Source of the DNA: Methylobacterium pseudosasicola
Lineage (GTDB): Bacteria; Pseudomonadota; Alphaproteobacteria; Rhizobiales; Beijerinckiaceae
Assembly (NCBI RefSeq): GCF_900114535.1
Contig: NZ_FOTK01000027.1
Location: 23,227-87,226 of the forward strand
Direction: 5' to 3'
Length of the DNA: 64,000 nucleotides
Of the stretch, positions 42,378 through 51,798 are shown piece by piece. A program made the position numbers and the translations under genes. The notes below the pieces were generated by a model that saw nothing but the letters and a program-made list of their open reading frames with translations, searched no databases and was not told the DNA's origin. Every line of letters starts with the position of its first letter. Positions within the stretch are counted from its first letter, which is position 1.

Positions 42378-44201
42378 ATGCCGGTTCCTTCCTTCCCAAC
42401 CCTGCCCGCGCTTCATGCCGCCTACGCCGACGGTCTCGCGCCCGAGACCGTGATTGCCGAGACGTACCGGCGGATGGCGGAGGTCGACGATCCCGGTCTA
42501 TTTCTCGCGCTCGTGCCGGAGGCACAGGCTCGGGCGGCGGCGCGGGCGCTCGGGTCCTTCGATCCGGTGACAAAGCCGCTCTGGGGCGTCCCCTTTGCCG
42601 TCAAGGACAATATCGATGTCGCCGGTTTTGCGACGACCGCCGCCTGTCCCGCTTTTGCCTACCTGCCGGCGGCCACCGCGCCGGCCATCGCGCGATTGAT
42701 CGCAGCCGGGGCGATCCTGATCGGCAAGAACAACCTCGACCAGTTCGCCACCGGCCTGGTCGGTGTTCGGACCCCCTACGCCGTCCCGAGGAACGCCTTC
42801 GACCCGGCCATGGTCCCGGGGGGCTCGTCATCGGGCTCGGCCGTCTCGGTCGCGCATAGCCTGGTCACCTTTGCGATCGGCACCGACACGGCGGGATCCG
42901 GCCGCGTGCCAGCCGGTCTCAACAACGTCGTGGGCCTGAAGCCGTCCCTCGGCAGCATCTCGACGCGCGGCATGGTGCCGGCTTGCCGCACCCTCGACAC
43001 CATGTCCGTGTTTGCCGGGACCGTCGGGGATGCCGATGCGGTCTATCGGGTGATGCTCGGCTACGATGCCGACGACCCGTTCTCCCGCGCCCTGCCGGTC
43101 CCGCCGCGGCCCGGCGCGTGCCCGCCCGGGCTGCGCGTGGGCGTACCGGATGGAGTGAGCCGGCATTTCGGCGGCGACGCCCTGTCGGAGGCGGCCTTCG
43201 AGGCGTCGCTAACCGATCTCAAGACCGTGATGAGAGGCGAGACGGTGCCGATCGACCTGGCGCCGTTCAAGGCGGTCGCTGAGCTCCTCTATGAGGGGCC
43301 CTGGGTCGCCGAGCGCTACCAGGCGATCCGCGCCTTCATCGAGGAGCAGCCCGAGGCGCTCCATCCGACGACGCGCGCGATCATCGCATCGGCGACGACA
43401 CGCTCGGCTGCCGACGCCTTCGCGGGGCTCTACCGCTTGGCAGAGCTACGCCGCGCGGCTGAACAGGTTTGGACGCGGATCGACGTGCTGATCGTACCGA
43501 CTTACCCGCGGCCCCGCACCATCGCCGATCTTACCGCCGATCCGATCGGCCCCAACAGCGAGCTTGGCACCTACACCAATTTTGTGAACTTGCTGGATCT
43601 CTGCGCGCTCGCGGTGCCGGGCCGCTTCCGCGGCGACGGGTTCCCCTCGGGCGTGACGCTGATCGCGCCGCGCGGCGCAGACGGTCTGATCGCCGATCTC
43701 GGCGCACGGCTGCACGCGGCGGCGGACCTGAGGCTCGGGGTCGGCACCATGCCCGTTTCTCTTGAGACCGCCGGGCAGGCACATGTCGCGCGGGCCCAGG
43801 GTGACGAGATCGAGATCGCCGTGGTCGGAGCGCATATGTCTGGGCTGCCGCTGAACGGCGAACTCGTCGGGCACGGCGGACGCTTCCTTCGCGCGGTCAG
43901 GACCAGCGCCGAGTATCGGCTCCACGCCCTTCCGGGCGGTCCGCCGGCGCGGCCGGGCTTGGTTCGGGTCGCGCCCGGTATGGGCGCACCGATCGAGACG
44001 GAGGTCTGGGCGCTTCCGACCGCCGGGTTCGGTGCCTTCGTGGCGGCTGTCCCGATGCCGCTCACGATCGGAACCCTGCGGCTCTCGGATGGAACGACCC
44101 CAAAGGGGTTTTTGGCCGAGGCGGAGAGCCTCACCGCAGCACAAGACATCACCGAGCACGGCGGATGGCGTCGCTATCTCGAGGTTCGGCAGGCCGTGTG
44201 A
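42378..44201 (+). CDS. atzF: allophanate hydrolase
   Basis: 607 residues from ATG 42378 (CAGGAGAGAG upstream). It is an amidase-signature enzyme with the Ser-cisSer-Lys triad: Lys in AVKDNID (about 76), cis-Ser in PGGSSSGSA (about 152) and nucleophile in GTDTAGSGRVPAG (about 176). The extra C-terminal domain (from about residue 460, GHGGRFLRAVRT..., ending GWRRYLEVR) is the AtzF/DUR1,2 decarboxylating domain, so allophanate goes fully to two ammonia and CO2. No urea carboxylase gene is nearby, so allophanate here most likely comes from biuret. Confidence 0.93.
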   Translation: MPVPSFPTLPALHAAYADGLAPETVIAETYRRMAEVDDPGLFLALVPEAQARAAARALGSFDPVTKPLWGVPFAVKDNIDVAGFATTAACPAFAYLPAATAPAIARLIAAGAILIGKNNLDQFATGLVGVRTPYAVPRNAFDPAMVPGGSSSGSAVSVAHSLVTFAIGTDTAGSGRVPAGLNNVVGLKPSLGSISTRGMVPACRTLDTMSVFAGTVGDADAVYRVMLGYDADDPFSRALPVPPRPGACPPGLRVGVPDGVSRHFGGDALSEAAFEASLTDLKTVMRGETVPIDLAPFKAVAELLYEGPWVAERYQAIRAFIEEQPEALHPTTRAIIASATTRSAADAFAGLYRLAELRRAAEQVWTRIDVLIVPTYPRPRTIADLTADPIGPNSELGTYTNFVNLLDLCALAVPGRFRGDGFPSGVTLIAPRGADGLIADLGARLHAAADLRLGVGTMPVSLETAGQAHVARAQGDEIEIAVVGAHMSGLPLNGELVGHGGRFLRAVRTSAEYRLHALPGGPPARPGLVRVAPGMGAPIETEVWALPTAGFGAFVAAVPMPLTIGTLRLSDGTTPKGFLAEAESLTAAQDITEHGGWRRYLEVRQAV

Positions 44202-45139
44202 TGACAACCTGCGCGCGGATATGGCCTGTCTGTCGGCCCATGCTCTGTCGGGGCATGAGGTGCCATTTCTGTTGAATACCGACGACGAGAAGACAAGGGT
44301 TGCAGAGGCTTGTGAACGCGCTCCGCTGCAAAACGTCCATGACGCCGATCCAGGCTTTACAGATGCTACCGACCGAACTGCGGGCGCATGCTCCATAAGC
44401 AACGCTTACGCGAAAAGTTCAGCTTGGCCGTCGCGCTGGATATCCGTTTTGGAGCAGCGTCCGAGGCCTGCCAGATGTCCGACAGGGACGCGAAGCCGAA
44501 GGTCCGCTTCCAGGCGTCGACCCAACTTCCGCAACTCACCCAACTCGGACATTTATCCTATTGCGCAGTGTGTCAGTTATACAGCAGTTTCCCCGACAAT
44601 TAGGCTCAGCCGCTATCAACCCATGTCGGGCATGGGGAGAAGCATCAGGGCTTCCCAAAAGCAGCCATAGGCCGGTCGACGTTTATAGTCGGCTCGGAAG
44701 GGTGAGCCGTCCTCGGGTTGCCGCCCGAAAGCCGACATTCGGCTTTGCGCCCATCTCGGGCGCGTAGTGCCGCTAGCGGGTTTCCTGGAAGCGGCCGTTC
44801 CAGCCGCGCGACTGGCTCCTCGGTGGAGATGACGTGGCCGGTAGCCTCCGGCAGCCATAACCGCTTGCTAAGAAAATCACGCCGTCGGACGTCGACATGG
44901 CTAACACTAGGACCATGATAAGGTCGGTTTTCGAATTCAACGGCGCCCCAACGTTCCTAGTTCGGTACAAATCGTTCAGCGCCTGAACGAGAATCGTCTT
45001 CTGTATCGACACCGAAACGGCGCTGATCTTCGGCGCGACGGTCACGTCGGAGGCGCAGGTCACACCCGTCGTGGCCCGGGATCCACGCAGACCGGCAAAA
45101 GACGCAAAACCCGTCTGCGTCGTCGCAGCATCCCGGCCA
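44202..45139. other. gene-poor stretch with degenerate repeat
   Basis: About 940 bases without a credible gene. A 25-base segment (44443-44467) recurs with three changes at 60121-60145, marking scattered degenerate repeat DNA. A minus-strand frame at 44773-45264 has some regular spacing (KTILVQALNDLYRTRN) but no motif and crosses the pump promoter. Confidence 0.4.
44443..44467. repeat. degenerate dispersed repeat, copy 1
   Basis: TCCGTTTTGGAGCAGCGTCC followed by GAGGC. The copy at 60121-60145 matches at 22 of 25 bases. Both are in gene-free DNA downstream of nitrogen-metabolism operons (atzF and urtE). Confidence 0.5.
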
Positions 45140-45179
45140 TTGACGGCGAAGCGCATGCATAATAGATGATGTTCATCAT
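45140..45179 (+). promoter_or_regulatory. promoter and TetR-type operator of the efflux operon
   Basis: TTGACG (45140-45145), 17 bases, TAGATG (45163-45168). The near-perfect palindrome ATGATGTTCATCAT (45166-45179) overlaps the -10 box, the classic place for a repressor. The same layout occurs at 51667-51706. Confidence 0.6.
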
Positions 45180-45215
45180 TTTTCATGCACGACCGGATGG
45201 ACGTGGAGGCGGGCC

Positions 45216-46301
45216 ATGTACGCGAGATGGATGCTCGGGCTGATGGGCTTGACCCTCGCGGCATGCTCGCCGGCCGAGACCGCGGTTCCTCCGGAGCCGC
45301 CGTTGGTCCAGACCATCGAGGTCGGCCCGGGGACCGGGGCGGTCGCGCGCTACACCGGGGTCATCCGTGCCCGCACGGAGAGCAATCTCGGCTTCCGCGT
45401 CGGCGGCAAGATCTTCGAGCGCCTCGTCGACCCGGGGGACCACGTCCGGTTCGGGCAGCCGCTGATGCGCCTCGATCGGACCGATTTTACCCTGGCGCTC
45501 AACGCAGCCCGCGCGTCCGTCGAGGCGGCCCGGGCACAGATGATCAAGGCGAAGGCCGACGAGGAACGCAGCCGCAAGCTCGTCGGCGACGGCTGGACCT
45601 CGAAGCAGACCTACGACCAGAACAAGGCCGCAGCAGATGCCGCCATCGCCCAGTTCGCCAACGCGGAGGCCCAGGCGAGCCAGGTCTCCAACCAGGCCGG
45701 CTATTCCGAGCTCCAGGCCGATGCCGACGGCGTCGTGATGGAGGTCCCGACCGAGCCCGGGCAGGTCGTCGCCGCCGGCCAGACCGTCGTCAAGCTGGCC
45801 CGTGACGGGGCGCGCGAGGCGGAGGTCTTCCTGCCCGAAGCGAGCCGGCGCTTGGCCCAGGGCACGGCCTCGGCGACGCTCTACGCCGAGGGCGAGACCA
45901 CCTATCCGGCCCGGCTGCGCGAGTTGTCGGCCACCGCCGACCCGGCCACCCGGACGTACCGGGCGCGCTATATCCTGTCGGGCGGCGGCGAGGACGCGCC
46001 GCTCGGGGCGACCGTGACGCTCCGGCTCAAGCCGACGGATGCCGGGCGCGCCGCCTCGGTCGACGTGCCGCTCGGGGCCCTGTTCGATATCGGGCACGGC
46101 TCGGAAGTCTGGAAGTTCGACACCGAGACCAAGACCGTCACGGCCCAGCCGGTCGCCGTCGCCCGCCTGTCCGAGGAAGGGGCCGAGGTCGTGTCCGGCC
46201 TCAATCCGGGCGACCGCATCGTGTCGCTCGGCGCCCATCTCCTCAAGGCCGGCCAGACGGTGCGCCAAGCTGCCCCGAGCCTAACAGGAGTCGCGCGATG
46301 A
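45216..46301 (+). CDS. RND efflux periplasmic adaptor (membrane fusion protein)
   Basis: 361 residues from ATG 45216. It has a lipoprotein signal with lipobox LAAC (Cys17). The HlyD-type layout is a beta-barrel/lipoyl half (RVGGKIFERLVDPGDHVRFG), an alpha-helical hairpin (about 100-160, ARASVEAARAQMIKAKA) and a second lipoyl half (EVPTEPGQVVAAGQTV). It overlaps the pump gene by 4 bases. It joins the inner-membrane pump to an outer-membrane TolC-type channel that is not encoded here. Confidence 0.92.
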   Translation: MYARWMLGLMGLTLAACSPAETAVPPEPPLVQTIEVGPGTGAVARYTGVIRARTESNLGFRVGGKIFERLVDPGDHVRFGQPLMRLDRTDFTLALNAARASVEAARAQMIKAKADEERSRKLVGDGWTSKQTYDQNKAAADAAIAQFANAEAQASQVSNQAGYSELQADADGVVMEVPTEPGQVVAAGQTVVKLARDGAREAEVFLPEASRRLAQGTASATLYAEGETTYPARLRELSATADPATRTYRARYILSGGGEDAPLGATVTLRLKPTDAGRAASVDVPLGALFDIGHGSEVWKFDTETKTVTAQPVAVARLSEEGAEVVSGLNPGDRIVSLGAHLLKAGQTVRQAAPSLTGVAR

Positions 46302-49300
46302 CCGGCTTCAACCTCTCCGCCCTGGCGGTCCGCGAGCGGGCGGTCACGCTCTTCCTGATCATCGCGGTGACCGTCGCCGGCTTCTTCGCCTTCCAGAAGC
46401 TCGGCCGCGCCGAGGACCCGGCCTTCACCGTCAAGACGATGGCGGTCTCGGCCGCCTGGCCCGGTGCCACGACCTCGGAGATCCAGCGGCAGGTGGCCGA
46501 CCCGCTGGAGAAGCGCCTGCAGGAGCTCGTCTACTACGACCGCGTCGAGACGACGGTACGGCCCGGTCTCATGCTGATGAAGGTCTACTTCAAGGACAGC
46601 ATGCCGCCGGCACGACTGCAGGAGGAGTTCTACCAAGCCCGCAAGAAACTATCCGACCAAGCGTCCACCCTGCCGCGCGGCGTCATGGGGCCGCTGTTCA
46701 ACGACGAGTTTTCGGACGTCTACTTCGCCCTCTACGCACTTCAGGCCCAGGGCCTGCCGCACCGGCATCTCGTGCTGCGGGCCGAAGACCTGCGCCAGCG
46801 GCTGCTGCGGGTGCCGGGCGTCGAGAAGATCAACATCCTGGGCGAGCAGGCCCAGAAGATCTTCGTCGAGATCTCTTACCAGCGGCTCGCGACCCTGGGC
46901 ATCACCGGGCAGCAATTGCTCGCGGCGTTGGCCAACCAGAACGACGTGACGCCGGCGGGCTTCGTCGAGACCGCCGGCCCGCGGGTCTACCTGCGCCTGG
47001 ACGGCGCCATCGACGGCCTGGACACGATCCGCAACCTGCCGGTGGCGGCCGGCGACCGAAGCCTCAAGCTCGGCGACATCGCAGAGGTCAAGCGCGGCTA
47101 CGAGGACCCGAAGGTTTTCGCGATCCGCAACGACGGCGAGCCGGCCCTGATGCTGGGTCTCGTGATGAAGCCCGGCTTCAACGGCCTGGCGCTCGGCGAG
47201 GCGCTGAACGCCGAGGAGGTGGCGATCCACCACGAACTGCCGACCGGCATCGCGTTCACAAAGATCACTGACCAGGCCAAGGTCATCGACGACGCCATCC
47301 ACGAGTTCATGGTGAAGTTCTTCACCGCCCTCTCGGTGGTCATCGTCGTCAGCCTCGTGGCGCTGGGCTTCCGCGTCGGCATCGTGGTGGCGCTCGCGGT
47401 CCCGATCACGCTCGCGGCCGTGTTCGTGGTGATGATGGTCACGGGCCGCGACTTCGACCGCATTACCCTCGGGGCCCTGATCATCTCGCTCGGCCTGCTC
47501 GTGGACGATGCCATCATCGCCATCGAGATGATGGTGGTGCGCATGGAGGAGGGTGTGGACCGCGTCGGGGCGGCGACCTACGCCTGGAGCGCCACCGCCG
47601 CGCCGATGCTCACCGGCACGCTGGTGACCATCGCGGGATTCCTGCCGGTGGGCTTCGCCGCCTCCACGGCGGGCGAGTACGCGGGCAACATCTTCTGGGT
47701 GGTCGGCTTCTCGCTGATCATCTCCTGGATCGTGGCCGTGACCTTCACGCCCTATCTCGGCGTCAAGCTCCTGCCCGACGTCAAGAAAGTGGAAGGCGGC
47801 CACGAGGCGATCTACGCCACGAGGAACTACCAGCGCCTGCGCCGCGTGGTGCGGGCCTCCGTCGATCACAAGTGGATGGCGGCTGGTATCACGGTCGGGC
47901 TGTTCGCCCTCGCCGTCGTCGGCATGGGCAAGGTCGAGAAGCAGTTCTTCCCGAATTCGGAGCGGCCCGAACTCATCGTCGAGGTGACCCTGCCCACCGG
48001 TTCGGCCTTCGCGACGACCGAGGCCAGCGTCAAGGCGGTCGAGGCGGCCGTCCGTGGGCTCCCGGAGGCGCGCGAGATCACGAGCTACATCGGGCAGGGC
48101 ATGCCGCGCTTCGTGCTCTCCTTCGACCCGGAATTGCCCGATGCCGCCTTCGCGCAGATCGTCGTGCAGACCGCCGACGCCGCATCCCGCGACGCGCTCC
48201 GGATCAAGCTTCGCAAGCTCGTGAGCGACGGGCTCTTCCCCGAGGCGCGGGTGCGGGTGCTCCAGATCGTGTTCGGGCCGCCGATCCGCTTCCCCGTGGC
48301 CTTCCGGGTGGTCGGGCCGGACCCCGACGTGATCCGCGGCATCGCCGCCGAGGTCCGCGACGTCATGATGGCCAACCCCAACATGCGTCTCGTCCACCTC
48401 GACTGGGGCGACAAAACCCCGAGCCTGCACCTCGTCCTCGACCAGGAACGCCTGCGCCTGATCGGCCTGACCCCGAAGGAGGCCGGCCAGCAGCTGCAGA
48501 GCTATCTCAACGGGACACCCGCGACCCAGGTGCGCGAGAACCTGCGCTCGGTGGACGTGCTCCTGCGCAGCCCCGGCCCCGAGCGACGCTCGCTCGGAGA
48601 GATCGGCGACCTGACCCTGACCACGCATGACGGGCGCCAAGTGCCGGTCTCGCAGGTCGCACACCTGGAGAGCCGCAACGAGGATGCGGTGCTCAAGCGC
48701 TACAACCGCGAGACCTACATCCGCGTGCAGGGCGACGTGCTCGACGGCAAGCAGCCGCCGGACATCCACGCGCAGATCTTCCCGCAGCTCGACCCGATCA
48801 AGGCGAAGCTGCCGCCGGGCTACCGGATCGACACGGCCGGGGCCGTGGAGGAGAGCGCCAAGGCCATGAATGCGCTGGTCGCGGTCTTCCCGCTGATGCT
48901 GATCGTGACGCTGACGGTCATCATGCTCCAGGTCCGGTCGTTTACGACGATGTTCATGGTGTTCGCTACCGCGCCGCTCGGCCTCGTCGGGGCCGCGCCG
49001 ACCCTGCTGCTGTTCCACCAGCCCTTCGGCTTCAACGCGATCCTGGGCCTGATCGCGCTGTCGGGCATTCTGATGCGCAACACGCTGATCCTGGTGGACC
49101 AGATCCACCACGACCGCGCCGCCGGCCTGTCGGATTACGACGCCATCGTCGAGTCCACAGTGCGGCGGGCCCGTCCGGTGATCCTCACGGCGGCGGCGGC
49201 GATGCTGGCCTTCATCCCCTTGACGCACTCCGTGTTCTGGGGGGCGCTGGCCTACGTGCTGATCGGCGGCGTCGGGGTCGGGACCCTGCTCACCCTGCTG

Positions 49301-49405
49301 TTCCTGCCCGCTCTCTACGCCCTGTGGTTCCGGGTCGGACGAGAACCTCTCGCGGCGGGCGTCGCATCCGGTTCGGACGCGGTGCCGGTCCAGGCCAAGC
49401 CCTGA
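46298..49405 (+). CDS. RND efflux pump, inner-membrane transporter
   Basis: 1,035 residues, full AcrB length. 12 membrane helices in two halves with large periplasmic loops. The proton-relay region in helix 4 reads GLLVDDAIIAIEMM with the paired Asp. Further RND signatures are GRAEDPAFTVKTM and FGFNAILGLIALSGILMRN in the second half. It belongs to the branch related to VexF/CzcA-like AcrB proteins with unknown drug range. It is coupled to the adaptor gene by ATGA and followed by tandem hairpins. Confidence 0.93.
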   Translation: MTGFNLSALAVRERAVTLFLIIAVTVAGFFAFQKLGRAEDPAFTVKTMAVSAAWPGATTSEIQRQVADPLEKRLQELVYYDRVETTVRPGLMLMKVYFKDSMPPARLQEEFYQARKKLSDQASTLPRGVMGPLFNDEFSDVYFALYALQAQGLPHRHLVLRAEDLRQRLLRVPGVEKINILGEQAQKIFVEISYQRLATLGITGQQLLAALANQNDVTPAGFVETAGPRVYLRLDGAIDGLDTIRNLPVAAGDRSLKLGDIAEVKRGYEDPKVFAIRNDGEPALMLGLVMKPGFNGLALGEALNAEEVAIHHELPTGIAFTKITDQAKVIDDAIHEFMVKFFTALSVVIVVSLVALGFRVGIVVALAVPITLAAVFVVMMVTGRDFDRITLGALIISLGLLVDDAIIAIEMMVVRMEEGVDRVGAATYAWSATAAPMLTGTLVTIAGFLPVGFAASTAGEYAGNIFWVVGFSLIISWIVAVTFTPYLGVKLLPDVKKVEGGHEAIYATRNYQRLRRVVRASVDHKWMAAGITVGLFALAVVGMGKVEKQFFPNSERPELIVEVTLPTGSAFATTEASVKAVEAAVRGLPEAREITSYIGQGMPRFVLSFDPELPDAAFAQIVVQTADAASRDALRIKLRKLVSDGLFPEARVRVLQIVFGPPIRFPVAFRVVGPDPDVIRGIAAEVRDVMMANPNMRLVHLDWGDKTPSLHLVLDQERLRLIGLTPKEAGQQLQSYLNGTPATQVRENLRSVDVLLRSPGPERRSLGEIGDLTLTTHDGRQVPVSQVAHLESRNEDAVLKRYNRETYIRVQGDVLDGKQPPDIHAQIFPQLDPIKAKLPPGYRIDTAGAVEESAKAMNALVAVFPLMLIVTLTVIMLQVRSFTTMFMVFATAPLGLVGAAPTLLLFHQPFGFNAILGLIALSGILMRNTLILVDQIHHDRAAGLSDYDAIVESTVRRARPVILTAAAAMLAFIPLTHSVFWGALAYVLIGGVGVGTLLTLLFLPALYALWFRVGREPLAAGVASGSDAVPVQAKP

Positions 49406-49449
49406 CCCGGGATCCCACGTTCGTGTCCCGATGGCGGGGCATCCCAGGA

Positions 49450-49528
49450 TCGCACGTTCAGCGATGGAACGTGCGAGGCGTCGACCGGCCTGCGTTCATG
49501 CCCCCCTACGCAGGCCGGTCGGTCGACG
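49450..49528 (+). terminator. tandem hairpins after the efflux operon
   Basis: The first stem is 49450-49459/49467-49476, ten perfect pairs (TCGCACGTTC) with a 7-base loop. The second has arms 49479-49494 and 49509-49528, 16 pairs interrupted by a 4-base GGTC duplication in the right arm. They lie 45 bases after the pump stop and before the tetR gene, and are likely to terminate or attenuate transcription. Confidence 0.6.
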
Positions 49529-49656
49529 TTCGAGACATTCCTCAGCACGCTCGGCTCCAGAGCGCCAGCTTCCACAGGGAACGAACCGTGGCCCACCGCT
49601 TCTTTAGATGACGGCCTGCTTTTATATAGGCGTCAGGACCGTCGAAGGATCAGGCA

Positions 49657-50199
49657 ATGCCCAGAGTCTCGCAGGAGCAGGCCAAGCTCAACCGTCAACG
49701 TGTCGTCGAAGTCGCCGCGTCGCTGTTCCGGGAGCGCGGTCTCCACGGTGTCGGGGTCGCCGATATCATGGCGTCCGCCGGCCTCACCCATGGCGGCTTC
49801 TACGGCCAGTTCGCCAACAAGGAGGCTCTGGCGGCCGAGGCGTTCGATTCCGCGCTCGACGAGGATTACCGCGGGAGCCTCGACACCCTCATCGCCAACT
49901 ACCTGTCCCTCGCCCACGTGAAGTCGCCCGGTATGGGCTGTCCGCTCGCGGCCCTGGCGAACGACGTGGCGCGGGAGCCGCGGGGCGGCCCCGTCCGGTC
50001 GCGATTCACGCAAGGTGTGGAGCGCATGGCCTCCATCCTCGCCGGCCTGACGCCCAAGGCAGCCAAGGAGCGCCGCAGGCAACGGTCCCTGGCCACGTTG
50101 TCGACGATCGTCGGCGCTGTCGTGTTGGCGCGGGCCGTCGACGATGAGGCTTTGGCGAGCGAACTGATTGAGGCGGCGCAGGCTTCCGTCTCCGCTTGA
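49657..50199 (+). CDS. TetR-family repressor
   Basis: 180 residues from ATG 49657 (GAAGGATC upstream). The N-terminal helix-turn-helix is ASLFRERGLHGVGVADIMAS, then GLTHGGFYGQFANKEAL. The C-terminal ligand domain has a Cys in MGCPLAALAND, as in the AcrR/NemR-like group that senses electrophiles. It follows the efflux operon and is the likely repressor binding ATGWTGWTCATCAT at 45166 and 51693. Confidence 0.9.
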   Translation: MPRVSQEQAKLNRQRVVEVAASLFRERGLHGVGVADIMASAGLTHGGFYGQFANKEALAAEAFDSALDEDYRGSLDTLIANYLSLAHVKSPGMGCPLAALANDVAREPRGGPVRSRFTQGVERMASILAGLTPKAAKERRRQRSLATLSTIVGAVVLARAVDDEALASELIEAAQASVSA

Positions 50200-50346
50200 T
50201 GGTGACGGAGCCGGGCCGGCGGTTCCGGCCCGCGCCCACGTGAGCGCGTTCCTAACGACCTGAAGCAGGGACCCGGATCGCCCTGTCGGGAACCGCATGT
50301 GCCGTGCGCTGCGCGCCGCACGACCAAACTTTGCGAGAGGATACCG

Positions 50347-51639
50347 ATGCGCGAACGGATCGTGGTTACGGGACTGGGTGTCGTCTCGCCGCTGGGCTGC
50401 AGCGTCGAGGGGATGTGGCGCCGGCTCGTCGCATCCGAGTCCGGCCTGCGGCGCCTGCCGGACGACCTCGTCCCCGACATCGACGCGAAGGTCGCCGGGC
50501 TCGTGCCATCCATCGGCGAGGACCCGGATGGGTTCGATCCGGACGCCCTCATCCCGGTCAAGGATCGTCGCAAGATGGACCGCTTCATCCAGTTCACGCT
50601 GGTGGCCGCGGATCAGGCGCTTCGACAGTCGGGCTGGACGCCTTCGACCGAGCGGGAGCGCGTACGCACCGCGACCATCGTGGCCTCCGGCATCGGGGGC
50701 TTCCAGACCATCACCGACGCCGTGGAGACCGTGCGCGCCCGCGGCGCACAGCGCCTGTCGCCCTTCACGGTGCCGGCCTTCCTGGTCAACCTGGCCGCCG
50801 GCCATGTCTCGATCCGCTACGGCTTCAAGGGACCGCTCGGGGCTCCCGTCACGGCCTGCGCGGCGAGCGTCCAGGCCATCGGCGATGCCATGCGCCTTAT
50901 CCGCGCCGGCGAGGCCGATGTCGTCGTCTGCGGTGGTGCGGAGGCGTGCGTCACCCGCGTCGCCCTCGGTGGCTTCGCCGCGGCGCGCAGCCTCTCGACA
51001 GCCCACAACGACACCCCGGCAGCCGCCTCCCGCCCGTTCGACCGAAGTCGCGATGGCTTCGTCATGGGCGAGGGTGCCGGCATCCTCGTGCTTGAGACGC
51101 TGTCGCATGCGCTGGAACGGGGTGCCGTCCCGCTGGCCGAGTTGGTCGGGTACGGCACCAGCGCCGACGCCTACCACCTGACCGCCGGACCGGCGGATGG
51201 CAGCGGCGCCCGCCAGGCGATCACCGCGGCCTTGGCCATGGCGGGGCTCGAACCCGCCGCCATCGGTTACGTGAACGCGCACGCGACCGCGACCCCGGTG
51301 GGTGATGCGGGCGAACTGGCAGCGCTCAGATCCGTCTTCGGCGAGGCCGGCCCGGCGATTTCCTCGACCAAGTCCGCGACCGGACACCTGCTCGGTGCGG
51401 CCGGCGGCCTGGAGGCGGTCATCACGGTGCAGGCCCTGCGCGAGGGCGTCCTCCCGCCCACGCTCAATCTCACCGATCCCGACGCGGCAGCCGTCGGCCT
51501 GGACCTCATCGGACCGGAGGCTCGACACGCATCCGTGGACTACGCGCTGTCGAACGGCTTCGGGTTCGGAGGCGTGAACGCCAGCATCGTCCTGAAACGG
51601 ATCGCCCCCGGTCGAGCGGTCGCCACGCCTGGAAGTTGA
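50347..51639 (+). CDS. fabF: beta-ketoacyl-ACP synthase II type enzyme
   Basis: 430 residues from ATG 50347 (GAGAGG upstream). Thiolase-fold condensing enzyme with the Cys-His-His triad: VTACAASVQ (about 173), VNAHATATPVGD and STKSATGHLLGAAG. An insertion near residues 45-75 (PSIGEDPDGFDPDALIPVKD) resembles the standard FabF start of the cap. It elongates acyl-ACP; as a stand-alone copy next to an efflux/TetR cluster it is probably a secondary FabF rather than the housekeeping one. Confidence 0.88.
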   Translation: MRERIVVTGLGVVSPLGCSVEGMWRRLVASESGLRRLPDDLVPDIDAKVAGLVPSIGEDPDGFDPDALIPVKDRRKMDRFIQFTLVAADQALRQSGWTPSTERERVRTATIVASGIGGFQTITDAVETVRARGAQRLSPFTVPAFLVNLAAGHVSIRYGFKGPLGAPVTACAASVQAIGDAMRLIRAGEADVVVCGGAEACVTRVALGGFAAARSLSTAHNDTPAAASRPFDRSRDGFVMGEGAGILVLETLSHALERGAVPLAELVGYGTSADAYHLTAGPADGSGARQAITAALAMAGLEPAAIGYVNAHATATPVGDAGELAALRSVFGEAGPAISSTKSATGHLLGAAGGLEAVITVQALREGVLPPTLNLTDPDAAAVGLDLIGPEARHASVDYALSNGFGFGGVNASIVLKRIAPGRAVATPGS

Positions 51640-51666
51640 TCCAACGCTGTTGGAACCTCATCGCGG

Positions 51667-51706
51667 TTGACGCGTCATCCATGTTCTAATAGATGTTGAT
51701 CATCAT
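51667..51706 (+). promoter_or_regulatory. second copy of the promoter-operator module
   Basis: TTGACG (51667-51672), 17 bases, TAGATG (51690-51695), overlapped by ATGTTGATCATCAT (51693-51706). Spacing and sequence match the efflux promoter at 45140, differing at two operator bases. It drives the broken exported ORF at 51799 and possibly the alpha/beta hydrolase at 52134. Confidence 0.55.
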
Positions 51707-51798
51707 ATTAACAGAGCCGGGCCGCCTTCCGGGCTCCGGCGAGACGCCCCGGACGCGAACGAACCCGGAACCCAGTCAGTGAACGAAAAGGTCATGCC

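Noticed and set aside
44773..45264. 163-codon minus-strand frame upstream of the efflux operon
   Set aside because: It crosses the efflux promoter and the adaptor start, has no ribosome-binding site and no motif.
46649..49228. 859-codon open frame antisense to the RND pump
   Set aside because: His/Asp/Arg-rich shadow of the pump gene with no domain.
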